DNA from: a bacterium
Lineage (GTDB): Bacteria > UBP6 > UBA1177 > JAKLFG01
Assembly: GCA_022709425.1 (NCBI GenBank)
Contig: JAKLIW010000001.1
Location: forward strand, 267,552-331,551
DNA length: 64,000 bases
Direction of reading: 5' to 3'
In this document: positions 9,092-17,906 of the stretch, piece by piece
Layout: each line of letters begins with the position of its first letter
Position numbering within the stretch: position 1 is the stretch's first letter
Made by a program: the position numbers and the translations under genes
Notes under the pieces: generated by a model
Databases searched by the model: none
What the model was told of the DNA's origin: nothing
The model's input: only the letters and a program-made list of their open reading frames with translations

Positions 9092-9970
9092 ATGTCGTTC
9101 CTGATGAAAGAAAAGCTCTTCTCGCGTGAATGGTTCATGAATTACGGCCAGATAGTGCTGGGCGCCCTCATCATGGCGGCCGGGTACGCTTTCTTCGCCG
9201 ATCCGATGAAGATCGTCCCCGGCGGCGTCTTCGGCATCTCCATCGTCATCCACCATCTCTTCGGCCTGCCGACCGGCAGCACCGCCCTCATCTTCAACAT
9301 CCCGCTCTTCATCGCCGGTATCTACATCTTGGGTCCGCGCTTCGGGGTAAAGACATTCCTCGGCACCGTCGCGACCTCCTTCTTCATCGACACCCTTTCG
9401 CATTTCGGCGGCGGCAAGGCGCTGACCACCGACATCATGCTCGGCAGTGTCGTATCGGGCGTTCTTATCGGCATCGGGCTCGCCCTCATCTTCCGCGCCG
9501 GCGCGACGACCGGCGGCAGCGACATCATCGCGCAGATAGCGAATAAATACAGCCGTATCCCCGTCGGCAAACTGCTGATAGTCATCGATTCGTGCATCGT
9601 GTCGGTCGGCGTCATCGCCTTCAAGGATGTGTCGCTCGCCGCCTACGCCCTCATCACCATCTTCATCACCGGCCGGGTGCTCGACAGTATCCTCATGGGC
9701 CAGCATTACAGCAAGGGGGTTTTCATCATCTCCGACAAGCACGAGGATATCCGGCAGAAACTGCTCACCGGCATCGGCCGCGGCGGTACCTATTTCTACG
9801 GGCAGGGGATGTACGAGGAAAAGGAGAAAAAGATCATCTTCACCGCCGTATCACGGCGCGATTTCATGCTGTTGCACGATTTCATCAAGAAGATCGACCC
9901 GCACGCCTTCATCACGGTGTTCGAGTCACACGAGGTGATGGGAGAGGGCTTCCAGCCGATAACCGATTAA
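9092..9970 (+). CDS. YitT-family membrane protein
   Basis: 292 residues. About five or six N-terminal hydrophobic helices with the family pattern GGVFGISIVIHHLFGLPTG and FRAGATTGGSDIIAQI (DUF161), followed by a cytosolic C-terminal domain of the DUF2179 type (KGVFIISDKHEDI, FFTAVSRRD-like FTAVSRRDFMLLHDFI, DPHAFITVFESHEVMGEGF). AAAGGAGA precedes the ATG at good distance. These proteins are common inner-membrane proteins of uncertain transport function. It is convergent with yqeY, the two stops being one base apart. Confidence 0.9.
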   Translation: MSFLMKEKLFSREWFMNYGQIVLGALIMAAGYAFFADPMKIVPGGVFGISIVIHHLFGLPTGSTALIFNIPLFIAGIYILGPRFGVKTFLGTVATSFFIDTLSHFGGGKALTTDIMLGSVVSGVLIGIGLALIFRAGATTGGSDIIAQIANKYSRIPVGKLLIVIDSCIVSVGVIAFKDVSLAAYALITIFITGRVLDSILMGQHYSKGVFIISDKHEDIRQKLLTGIGRGGTYFYGQGMYEEKEKKIIFTAVSRRDFMLLHDFIKKIDPHAFITVFESHEVMGEGFQPITD

Positions 9971-9971
9971 G

Positions 9972-10430
9972 TCAGGCGGGGTTCGCCGGGGGAACCGGCG
10001 CCAATTTATCCTTCACCAGCTGGTTCGCCGTCTTGCCGTCGTAGCGGCCGACATAGAGTTCCTTGAGTTTCGCCATCACCTGCCCCATCGCCTTGGGCGA
10101 CTTTTCGGGAAGGGTCGCGACGATGGCATCTATCGCGGCGGCCAGTTCCTCGGCCGTCAACTGTTTGGGCAGATACCCTTCGAGTATCGCCTTTTCGGTC
10201 TTCTCTTTATCGACCGGTTTCCCTTCGCCGGAAAGGATGGCGATCGTCTCGTCGATATTCTTCATGAACTTGCGAATGATCTGCATCACCTCTTCGGGGG
10301 TCGTTTCACGGTTGCCGGCGTTCTTGCCGACCGCCATCGCCTCGCCCAGCAGGGTCGAGAGGAGATTCGACTTCACCAGATCGTGCGCCTTTTTCGCTTC
10401 GAAGAGGTCTTTCCTGATGTTCGCGATCAT
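9972..10430 (-). CDS. yqeY: GatB/YqeY domain protein
   Basis: 152 residues from ATG 10430, with GGAG six bases upstream; an in-frame TTG two codons earlier is less likely. The sequence matches the YqeY family: DLFEAKKAHDLVKSNLLSTLLGE, EEVMQIIRKFMKN, EGYLPKQLTAEEL and the C-terminal MGQVMAKLKELYVGRYDG. The domain is related to the tRNA-binding tail of GatB/GatE amidotransferase subunits, and the cellular role is poorly defined. It lies 17 bases after metG on the same strand, so both act around tRNA and are probably cotranscribed. Confidence 0.9.
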   Translation of the reverse strand: MIANIRKDLFEAKKAHDLVKSNLLSTLLGEAMAVGKNAGNRETTPEEVMQIIRKFMKNIDETIAILSGEGKPVDKEKTEKAILEGYLPKQLTAEELAAAIDAIVATLPEKSPKAMGQVMAKLKELYVGRYDGKTANQLVKDKLAPVPPANPA

Positions 10431-10447
10431 CGTCAACTCCTTTTACT

Positions 10448-12118
10448 TTATGATTTTAAGCCCAATTTGTCGCGCCAGACCGCTATCGCCGCATCCTCGA
10501 TCTTCGGGTAGAGGACGACCGGTTCGCCGATGGTGTGTCCCGGCTTCATCGGCTGAGTGCAGAGGGTATCGAAATCGAAGGTCTCGGGCATGTTGAGCAT
10601 CTTCTTCACCTTGCGCGACGCCTCGGGAGTGATCGGCTCGAAGGCGGTCGCGAGGGTGTCGATGAGGTTGAGGCAGGTCAGCAGCACCGCCTTGCACCGT
10701 TTCTCGTCGGTCTTGCGCAGTGACCACGGGGCGCTCGTATCGACATATTTGTTGGCGATGCGGCCCAGTTCCATCAGGTGGAAGACCGCGTCGCGCACCT
10801 TGTAGGTGTCGTAACATTCCTTAATGGTATCGGCCTCTTTCTTCGCCTCGACCCAGAGCTGTGTCTCGGCGTCGGTGAAGGTCACCTCACCGCCGAGCGT
10901 ACCGTCGAAGAACTTGCGGGTGAACGACAGGACGCGGTTGACGAAGTTGCCGTAGATGTCGGCGAGTTCGGAGTTGTTGGCGGTCTGAAAACCCTTCAGC
11001 GAGAAGTCGGCGTCCTTCGCCTCGGGAGCGATCTGCGCGAGGTAGTAGCGGATGCTGTCGGCGCTGAAATCGTTCAGGAATTCGTGGACCCAGATGGCGT
11101 AGTTCTTCGAGGTGGAGAACTTGTCCCCTTCGAGGTTCAGGAACTCGTTGGCCGGTATCTCGTCGGGCAGTTTCCAGTCCGCTTTCTGCCCCATCAGCAT
11201 CGCGGGCCAGATGATGGCGTGGAACACGATGTTGTCCTTGCCTATGAAATGGACCAGTTTGACATCCTTTCCCCCCTGCCACCATTTCTTCCAATCCTCG
11301 GTCCGACCGAGCTTTCGGAACAGTTCGATGGTGAACGAGATGTACCCGATCGGGGCGTCAAACCAGACATAAAGCACCTTGCCGGTCGCGCCGTCGATGG
11401 GCACCGGAACGCCCCACGAGATGTCGCGGGTGATGCCGCGCGGTTCGAGTCCGCGCTGGAACCACTGTTCGCAGAACGCCTTGACATTGGCCTTCCAGTG
11501 CGGTTTCCCTTTGAGCCAGATATCGAGATCTTTCTGGAACTTATCGAGATCAAGGAACCAGTGGCGCGAACTTTTCACCACCGGCGTCTTGCTGCATATC
11601 TTGCACTTGGGTTCTTTGAGATCGAGCGAATTGAGGGCGTTACCGCAGTAGTCGCACTGGTCGCCGCGCGCCCCTTTGCCACAGTGGGGACAGACACCTT
11701 CGACATAGCGGTCGGGGAGGAACATCGCGTCGTGGTCGCAGTAGAACTGGTCGACATCGCGTTCCGAGATGAAGCCGTTCTTCTGGAGCGTCAGGAAGAA
11801 ATCCTGCGACAGTTTCGCGTGGTCGGGGCAGGTGCTGGTCCCCGAGAAGATGTCGAAACTCATCTCGAGACGGCGGAAGGCGTCCTCTATTATTTTGTGG
11901 TTCTCGGCCACCACTTGGGTCGGCGTTTTGCCGTTCTGTTCGGCGTTGATGGTGATCGGGACGCCGTGTTCGTCGGTGCCGCAGATGTAGAGCACTTCGC
12001 GTTTATTGTTGCGTAGCGAGCGGACATAGATGTCGGCGGGAAGATAGGCGCCGGCGATGTGGCCGAGATGTATCGGGCCGTTCGCGTACGGGAGCGCCGA
12101 GGTGACGAGATACCGCAT
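10448..12118 (-). CDS. metG: Methionine--tRNA ligase
   Basis: 556 residues. The class I signature HLGH is at residues 17-20, the KMSKS loop appears as KFSTS at about 333, and a four-cysteine zinc knuckle (CPHC and CDYC) plus CKIC lies in the connective domain. The anticodon-binding helical domain is present, but the chain stops there, so the C-terminal Trbp111-like dimerisation domain found in longer MetRS forms is absent. ATG has GGAGGAACTC upstream. It charges tRNA-Met in the cytosol. It follows gtrA by 36 bases. Confidence 0.96.
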   Translation of the reverse strand: MRYLVTSALPYANGPIHLGHIAGAYLPADIYVRSLRNNKREVLYICGTDEHGVPITINAEQNGKTPTQVVAENHKIIEDAFRRLEMSFDIFSGTSTCPDHAKLSQDFFLTLQKNGFISERDVDQFYCDHDAMFLPDRYVEGVCPHCGKGARGDQCDYCGNALNSLDLKEPKCKICSKTPVVKSSRHWFLDLDKFQKDLDIWLKGKPHWKANVKAFCEQWFQRGLEPRGITRDISWGVPVPIDGATGKVLYVWFDAPIGYISFTIELFRKLGRTEDWKKWWQGGKDVKLVHFIGKDNIVFHAIIWPAMLMGQKADWKLPDEIPANEFLNLEGDKFSTSKNYAIWVHEFLNDFSADSIRYYLAQIAPEAKDADFSLKGFQTANNSELADIYGNFVNRVLSFTRKFFDGTLGGEVTFTDAETQLWVEAKKEADTIKECYDTYKVRDAVFHLMELGRIANKYVDTSAPWSLRKTDEKRCKAVLLTCLNLIDTLATAFEPITPEASRKVKKMLNMPETFDFDTLCTQPMKPGHTIGEPVVLYPKIEDAAIAVWRDKLGLKS

Positions 12119-12154
12119 GAGTTCCTCCGGTTATCAAAAACGGGGGGAGTATAA

Positions 12155-12574
12155 CTAAAGATCGCCTGCTGTCAACTTCTGCTTTTTGAAGGTGAAGTAT
12201 CGATTCCCTAGATAATTCGGACCGGTAAAAAAGAACATTGCAATAAAAGTGCTTATTGTATCGGAAAGACCGAACCCGCGTGACAAGAGAAGTAACGCTC
12301 CCATCTGAAGCAGATAACAACTCAGCCACACGACCGAATAGACAACGGTTTCGCGCCATAATACGCCGGTACTGCGGAACGTCCAGCGGCGATTCCAGAT
12401 AAAACTGTTAACGAACCCGGCGCCGTAGCCGCTGATGTTGGCGATCAGGAGCGGCGTCCCGAGCCACAGCAGAACAAAGATGATGAGCAGGGTAAGGGCC
12501 GTGTTGATGAGTCCGACAGCAAGAAACTTCCCGAACTCTTTAGCGGTATCGGTCGTCACACCGAGCCGTTCCAT
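12155..12574 (-). CDS. GtrA-like membrane protein (probable lipid-linked sugar flippase)
   Basis: 139 residues with four predicted transmembrane helices and the GtrA family pattern: KFLAVGLINTALTLLIIF, SGYGAGFVNSFIWNRRWTF and a closing NYLGNRYFTF. GtrA proteins are thought to move polyprenyl-phosphate sugars across the inner membrane. The ATG directly follows the asnB stop codon, and a GT2 enzyme of the polyprenyl-phosphate sugar synthase type is two genes upstream, which fits a Gtr-type pathway. Confidence 0.85.
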   Translation of the reverse strand: MERLGVTTDTAKEFGKFLAVGLINTALTLLIIFVLLWLGTPLLIANISGYGAGFVNSFIWNRRWTFRSTGVLWRETVVYSVVWLSCYLLQMGALLLLSRGFGLSDTISTFIAMFFFTGPNYLGNRYFTFKKQKLTAGDL

Positions 12575-14434
12575 CTACCCTTCCAACCAACTGCCGAGCA
12601 CTTTGAGATTCCACAGGAAGAGGCGGTGATCGGTCTTCCCCGCGACATGGTCATCATAAAGCCGGTTCATGAATGACATGTTGAGCCCGGTCCGCGCCAT
12701 TTCTTCTTGCGTTACCACGAGAGTCCGCTCTTTCAGCCACTTGCCGACCGGTACGCCAAATCCTTTCTTTTTCCGGTAAAGTATCTCTTTGGGAAGCACC
12801 GGTTCGAGCGCTTTTTTAAGCAAGTATTTCGTTACACCGTTCCGTATCTTGTAACGGGCGGGAATGCGACGCACCAGATCAACCAGCTCGATGTCGAGGA
12901 AGGGGGCACGGACCTCGAGTGATACCATCATACTCGCCCGGTCGCCCTTGACGAGAATGTCGTCCTGCAGATAGAGTTTCGTGAAAAAAGCCAATGTCTT
13001 ATCGACCATATCGGGCGACCGGCACGAATCCCAACAGGCGATCGCCTCCTCGTAGAGTTCCTCCACATCGGTGGGGGTGCCGAACAGCCGCGTCAACTGT
13101 TCGGGCAGAAGGGTCGACATCCAGACCGCGTTCCAGAGTTGCGGCGCGAAATCGAGTCCCCTGAGGGTTCGCTTGATCTTAAAATCGATGCTCATGTAGC
13201 GGTGCGAGACCGGTAGGCGGCCCGCAAGTAGCGTTATAGCTTTATGCAATGGTTTTGGTATGATACGATCGTATACGGAAGCCGCCGTGAGCGCCCGGAA
13301 CGGGTCGTACCCGGCGAAGAGTTCGTCGCCGCCGTCGCCGCCGAGCGCCACGGTCACTTCGCGCCGGGTGTGGCGTGACAGGAGGTAGGTCGGCAGGAGC
13401 GATGCGTCACCCATCGGTTCGTCGAGACGGCGCGACAGTTCGGGGACCAGACCGCCCGCCATCTCCATCGAAAGTATCTCTTCGCGGTGCGCGGTCCCGA
13501 ACAGTTTCGCTACCTTGGAGGCATAGCGCGACTCATCGAAATCGGCCTCGGTAAAACCGATGCAGAAGGTCTTCATCCGTGCGGCACCGGCATGTTTCAC
13601 CGCGTAGGCGGTCACCGCCGAAGAATCTATCCCGCCGCTCAGGAACACTCCCAGTGGCACATCGGACATGAGCCGTCTTTCGACCGCCGCCGAGAGCCGT
13701 TCACGGATCTGTTCGCACCAGATATCCTCGGCATTATCAGGAACTATCTCATACGGTTCTATCTGGAAATCCCAATACTTGTTCACCGACAATTCGCCGC
13801 TTTTCAGGTCATATACCAACGAATGTCCCCCCGGCAGTTTCCGCACCTCAGTAAACACTGTGTGAGGCGCCGGCAGGTAACCGTAGGCGAAGTATTTTTT
13901 GAGCGCAATCTCGGAGCGCGAGAAATGGAGCGCGCCGTGTCCCCGGAGCGCCGAGAGTTCCGAAGCAAAGGCAAAGATACCGTTTTGCAGGGTATAAAAA
14001 AGCGGTTTTTTGCCAAACCGGTCGCGTGAAAGGAATATTCGCCCACGATCGCGATCATAGATTGCTAATGACCACATCCCATTGAGTCTATTTACAAAAT
14101 CATCTCCCCAAAGACGATAGCCGTGGAGCAGAACTTCGGTGTCGGAGTGGTCGGTCGAGAAGAGGGCTCCCTCACGTACCATTTCAGCGCGCAAAGCCAA
14201 ATGGTTGTATATCTCACCGTTGAAGACAATGGTGCGCTTTCCGTCGGCGGTCGACATCGGCTGGGAACCCCCGGTGAGATCGAGGATCGAGAGACGCCGA
14301 TGCCCGAAATAGACACCCGCCGCCGGATCGTGCCAGAACCCCTCGGCGTCGGGACCGCGGTGGCGTATGGCATCGGTCATTCGGCGGATATCGTCGCGCG
14401 TTCCCGTTCCGACGAACCCGGTGATGCCGCACAT
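12575..14434 (-). CDS. asnB: Asparagine synthase (glutamine-hydrolysing) family
   Basis: 619 residues. MCGITGF places the catalytic cysteine at position 2 of the class II glutamine amidotransferase domain; RHRGPDAEG, VFNGEIYNH and the PP-loop LSGGIDSS at about 263 follow. It transfers glutamine amide nitrogen to an acyl-adenylate, classically aspartate. Because it sits between a GT2 glycosyltransferase (one base gap) and gtrA (no gap), it may instead amidate a sugar or polymer precursor, as several cell-surface AsnB paralogues are suspected to do. That role is inference. Confidence 0.92.
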   Translation of the reverse strand: MCGITGFVGTGTRDDIRRMTDAIRHRGPDAEGFWHDPAAGVYFGHRRLSILDLTGGSQPMSTADGKRTIVFNGEIYNHLALRAEMVREGALFSTDHSDTEVLLHGYRLWGDDFVNRLNGMWSLAIYDRDRGRIFLSRDRFGKKPLFYTLQNGIFAFASELSALRGHGALHFSRSEIALKKYFAYGYLPAPHTVFTEVRKLPGGHSLVYDLKSGELSVNKYWDFQIEPYEIVPDNAEDIWCEQIRERLSAAVERRLMSDVPLGVFLSGGIDSSAVTAYAVKHAGAARMKTFCIGFTEADFDESRYASKVAKLFGTAHREEILSMEMAGGLVPELSRRLDEPMGDASLLPTYLLSRHTRREVTVALGGDGGDELFAGYDPFRALTAASVYDRIIPKPLHKAITLLAGRLPVSHRYMSIDFKIKRTLRGLDFAPQLWNAVWMSTLLPEQLTRLFGTPTDVEELYEEAIACWDSCRSPDMVDKTLAFFTKLYLQDDILVKGDRASMMVSLEVRAPFLDIELVDLVRRIPARYKIRNGVTKYLLKKALEPVLPKEILYRKKKGFGVPVGKWLKERTLVVTQEEMARTGLNMSFMNRLYDDHVAGKTDHRLFLWNLKVLGSWLEG

Positions 14435-14435
14435 C

Positions 14436-15407
14436 CTATTCGGTTTCCGTCAGGTTGACCGCTTCCTTGATCCGGTAGGTCGGTTTATCCTGTGATTCGT
14501 GGTAGGTACGCATCAGGAGTTCGGCGATAAGACCCAGAAATATCGATTGGACGCCAAGTATCACGAACATCGTCGACATGAGCAGGAGCGGCGACTCGAT
14601 GAGCGATGCGCCGGTCAAGAGTTTCATCGTCACGAGATACCCGACCAGCAGCACCGCCAGCGCGATGAGCGCCATCCCGACCATCCCGAACAGGTAGCTC
14701 GGTTTGTGGGCGTAGGTGCTGATGAATTTGACGGTGATGAGATCGAGCACCACTTTGAAGGTCCGCTCGATGCCATATTTCGATGTACCGCGCGTCCGCG
14801 GATGGTGGTCGACCGGCAATTCAACGATGCGTGCCCCATTCTGGTAGGCATAGGCGGGAAGAAATCGGTGCATCTCGCCGTAGAGGGTGAATCCCTTCAG
14901 AAATTCACGGCGATAGGCCTTGAGGGTACAGCCGTAATCGTGCAGATGACATCCGGTCACCCACGAAATAATACCGTTGGCGATCATCGAAGGAAGTTTC
15001 CGATTGATAAAAGCGTCCTTGCGGTGGGCGCGCCAGCCGCTCACTACATCATAGCCTTCCGCCAGTTTGGTAAGGAGCGTCGGGATATCTTTCGGGTCGT
15101 TCTGCAGATCGGCATCGAGGAACACCACGACCTCGCCCTGCGCGTGGTCGATGCCGGCGGCGATGGCGGCGGTCTGTCCGTAGTTGCGCATGAAACGAAT
15201 GATTTTCACGCGACGGTCGTTCGTCGTTGCCGCTTTTAGTCGATCAAAACTGCGATCACGCGAACCGTCGTCGACATAAAGTATTTCCCACTGCTGCGAC
15301 AGCGGGGAAAGAGCCGTGATGATTCGGCCGTGCAGTTCGGCAACATTTTCCTCTTCGTTATAGACCGGTACGATGACCGATATCCGGGTGAACGGCTCGG
15401 CGCTCAT
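14436..15407 (-). CDS. GT2 glycosyltransferase, polyprenyl-phosphate sugar synthase type
   Basis: 323 residues. The N-terminal GT-A fold shows VIVPVYNEEENV, ILYVDDGSRD, FMRNYGQTAAIAAGI, and the metal-binding FLDADLQNDP. HPRTRGTSKYG is typical of the DPM1/ArnC/GtrB group. Two C-terminal transmembrane helices (about 228-290) anchor it. Members attach a sugar to undecaprenyl phosphate on the cytosolic face. It is followed at once by asnB and gtrA, and preceded 18 bases upstream by the pepF-like gene. Confidence 0.9.
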   Translation of the reverse strand: MSAEPFTRISVIVPVYNEEENVAELHGRIITALSPLSQQWEILYVDDGSRDRSFDRLKAATTNDRRVKIIRFMRNYGQTAAIAAGIDHAQGEVVVFLDADLQNDPKDIPTLLTKLAEGYDVVSGWRAHRKDAFINRKLPSMIANGIISWVTGCHLHDYGCTLKAYRREFLKGFTLYGEMHRFLPAYAYQNGARIVELPVDHHPRTRGTSKYGIERTFKVVLDLITVKFISTYAHKPSYLFGMVGMALIALAVLLVGYLVTMKLLTGASLIESPLLLMSTMFVILGVQSIFLGLIAELLMRTYHESQDKPTYRIKEAVNLTETE

Positions 15408-15425
15408 GGGAGCTCCCCGTTGCAG

Positions 15426-17333
15426 TTACTTCTTCGCCGCTTTCTGCTCAAGGAGTAGTTTTCGCAGTTCGGCCAGCCGTTCTTTGAATATTTTTTCGGT
15501 GAGTTTGTAGGGTTCGTCGCTGGTCATGTCCAGACCGGCGTCACGGAATATTTCGAGCGGGGCTTTCGATCCGCCCGCCATGAGCATTCCCTCGACATAC
15601 TTTTGGGCTGGAAGAGTTCCGTCGAGTATCTTGGTGGCGATGGTCAGTGCGCCGACAAAGCCGACAACATACTGGAACACGTAGTAATTATAGTAGAAAT
15701 GAGGAATGTAGGCCCATTCGGCGGCGTAGCGGTCCTCCATCTCGTAGAGTCCCTTCGCGGCGCCGTAGTATTCCTCGTTGACCTCTTTGTACATCTTGTT
15801 CATTACATCGGGGGTCAGCGGGGTCCCCGCCTCGACGATGTCGTAGAACTTCTTCTCGAACTCGGCGAAGAGCATCTGGCGGAACACGGTGCCGCGCGCC
15901 GCTTCGATGAAGTTGTCGAGCAGGAATATCTTCTCCTCGTCGCTTTTCGCGTTCTTGAGAAGGTGCGCCGTGAGGAGCTGTTCGTTGAAGATCGAGGCGA
16001 CCTCGGCGTTGAACAGGTTGTAGTCGGCGTTCGGGAACGGCTGATATTTGTTGGAGAAATAGGAGTGCATCGCATGGCCCATCTCATGGGCGAGCACCGA
16101 GAGCGAATCGTAGTCGTCGGTCCAGTTGAGCAGGACGAAGGGGTGGGTCGAGTAGGATCCGCCGGTGCAGTAACCGCCGTCGGCCTTGCCCTTCGACGGA
16201 TAGACGTCTATCCAGCCGCTGCCGGGGGCCATACCGGTCTTCATCGCCTCCTTATACTCGTCGGGCATCACCGCGACCGCCGCGTTGACGATATCGCCCG
16301 CCTTCTCAAAGCTGTATTCCTCGGTGTAACCGCTCCGGGTGAGCGGCACGTACATGTCCTGAAAACGGACCTTGTCGACGCCGAGTATCTCCTTCTTGAG
16401 CGCCATATATTCATGAAGCGCCGGCAGTATCGAATGGATGTGGTTGATGAGCATGGTGTAGAAATCGGGCGGCAGTTCCTTGGTGAACAGGACGCTCTCG
16501 AGCGACGATCCGAATTTTTTCACCTTTCCCTGCGTGACATAGAACTTGGTCTGGTAGGTGAGCGTTTTGGAGAAGGTATTCTTATAGAGGCCGTAGGTGT
16601 CCCAGAAAGCCTCAAAAAGGCGGCGTCGGTCGGCCGGTTCCTGCATCGAGCGGTATTTCACATACATCGGATCGTCGAGTGTGATCGTTTCGCCGTTCGA
16701 AAAGGTGAACGGAGGACGCACCATGTCGGCGGTGGTGAAGGTGATGTACGATTCGTAGGGGGCGTAGGCCACGCCGGTGAATTCGGCGAGTACCTTTTCC
16801 TCGGCGGCGGTCAGCGTGTGCGACTTCCAGCGGACGATCTCATTGATGGCCCGACGGAAATCCTTGAACGACTCGTCGGCGAGATAGTCCTTCACCGTCT
16901 CTTCGGGCAGGGCGAGGATCTCGGGTTCGAGGAAACTACCCGCCGAAACGAAGTTGGTATAGAGCGTCTCGACGCGACCGGCGAGCTTCTGATTGTCGGC
17001 GACGTTCATGTCGCTGTCCTTGAGCCGTCCGGCGTAGGTGTCCAGATTGTAGACCAGCCGCATGCATTCGAAGTATGCCTTGAGGGTTGCGCGGGCGCTG
17101 TCCTTGTTGCCGAGCGTCCCGGTGAAGCCCTTGAGCTGAAGGATGAGCTTGCTGGCGGTCTCGAACTCGACCTCGAAGTCCTTCGGTTCGGCGTAGATGT
17201 GCGACGGGTTCCATTTGTACTTGTCGGGGATGGCCGAGCGGTCCTTCTGCGGGGCCGCCTCTCCCTGCGGCGCGGCCGACGAGCAGGCGCCAAAAAGCGC
17301 CAAGAGGGCAAGTCCGATCATGATGGTCCTCAT
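15426..17333 (-). CDS. pepF: Oligoendopeptidase F-like M3 peptidase with lipoprotein signal
   Basis: 635 residues. The zinc site HEMGH lies at about 415-419 within SVLAHEMGHAMHSYFS, with the downstream glutamate in NAEVASIFNEQLL. The whole chain follows the M3B oligoendopeptidase F layout. Unusually, it begins with a signal peptide and lipobox (ALFGAC, Cys17), so it should be a membrane-anchored periplasmic or surface enzyme instead of the usual cytosolic PepF. It probably degrades peptides outside the cytosol. It lies 28 bases after the PilZ gene and 18 before the GT2 gene. Confidence 0.92.
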   Translation of the reverse strand: MRTIMIGLALLALFGACSSAAPQGEAAPQKDRSAIPDKYKWNPSHIYAEPKDFEVEFETASKLILQLKGFTGTLGNKDSARATLKAYFECMRLVYNLDTYAGRLKDSDMNVADNQKLAGRVETLYTNFVSAGSFLEPEILALPEETVKDYLADESFKDFRRAINEIVRWKSHTLTAAEEKVLAEFTGVAYAPYESYITFTTADMVRPPFTFSNGETITLDDPMYVKYRSMQEPADRRRLFEAFWDTYGLYKNTFSKTLTYQTKFYVTQGKVKKFGSSLESVLFTKELPPDFYTMLINHIHSILPALHEYMALKKEILGVDKVRFQDMYVPLTRSGYTEEYSFEKAGDIVNAAVAVMPDEYKEAMKTGMAPGSGWIDVYPSKGKADGGYCTGGSYSTHPFVLLNWTDDYDSLSVLAHEMGHAMHSYFSNKYQPFPNADYNLFNAEVASIFNEQLLTAHLLKNAKSDEEKIFLLDNFIEAARGTVFRQMLFAEFEKKFYDIVEAGTPLTPDVMNKMYKEVNEEYYGAAKGLYEMEDRYAAEWAYIPHFYYNYYVFQYVVGFVGALTIATKILDGTLPAQKYVEGMLMAGGSKAPLEIFRDAGLDMTSDEPYKLTEKIFKERLAELRKLLLEQKAAKK

Positions 17334-17361
17334 CTGTTTCCTCCCTGTGGATTATCCCGGA

Positions 17362-17757
17362 TCACTTATCGTCGTCGTAATAGATGGTCTCGCGCTGTGC
17401 CGCGTAATCTTCGATGAATTTGCGGTCCGCTTCGGCGATCTCGATAAAGCGCAGGCCCATACCGGGCTGGATGCCGGAGGCCGTCATGTCGGGCTCGCGG
17501 ACCCATACCACCTCGGCACGCGCCGCGATCTCGCGTCCTTCGAGGATGAATGTCAGTTGCATCTTGTGGCCGAGCGGCATGGTCTGATGAGTACCGAGAA
17601 AGATCCCGCCATGTGATATGTCCTGTGTGATGCCGGTATAGAAATTGTGCGGACCCCCCTCGACGACCTCGAAAGAGACCTCGAGTTCTATATCGATACG
17701 TTTCGCGCTTCGCGTATAGATCACATCTTCTTTGTCCCGTTTTAATTCATCGGTCAT
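17362..17757 (-). CDS. PilZ domain protein (c-di-GMP binding)
   Basis: 131 residues formed almost entirely by one PilZ domain. The c-di-GMP-binding RxxxR is RSAKR near residue 15, and the D/NxSxxG motif is DISHGG near residue 48, followed by LPLG-like MPLGHKMQLTF and a conserved GMGLRF. Both binding motifs look intact, so it likely senses c-di-GMP and passes the signal by protein contact. It heads a long minus-strand run (pepF, GT2, asnB, gtrA, metG, yqeY) behind a strong promoter. Confidence 0.9.
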   Translation of the reverse strand: MTDELKRDKEDVIYTRSAKRIDIELEVSFEVVEGGPHNFYTGITQDISHGGIFLGTHQTMPLGHKMQLTFILEGREIAARAEVVWVREPDMTASGIQPGMGLRFIEIAEADRKFIEDYAAQRETIYYDDDK

Positions 17758-17790
17758 GATCGCTCCTCTTTTTCGTCAAAGAACGGGGTC

Positions 17791-17818
17791 ATTATACCGG
17801 CCGAAAAAGAGAAAGCAA
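17791..17818 (-). promoter_or_regulatory. Promoter for the PilZ operon
   Basis: On the minus strand TTGCTT (17818-17813), 16 bases, TATAAT (17796-17791; perfect -10). It lies 33 bases before the PilZ ATG. Confidence 0.7.
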
Positions 17819-17852
17819 CTAAACAATACGGGACCTGCGCGCGCATAAAGAC

Positions 17853-17880
17853 TTGATTAAGAATCCTGTCGGTGTATTGT
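17853..17880 (+). promoter_or_regulatory. Candidate promoter for the LTA-synthase-like gene
   Basis: TTGATT (17853-17858), 16 bases, TATTGT (17875-17880). It overlaps an in-frame TTG codon at 17853 and thus favours the downstream GTG at 17907 as the start. Confidence 0.45.
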
Positions 17881-17906
17881 TAGGGAAGCGAACGGGCGGA
17901 GGCATC

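Noticed and set aside
15603..17417. A 604-codon open frame on the plus strand
   Set aside because: It is antisense to the complete pepF-like gene, has Arg/Gly/Val-rich composition typical of the reverse of GC-rich coding DNA, and shows no domain.
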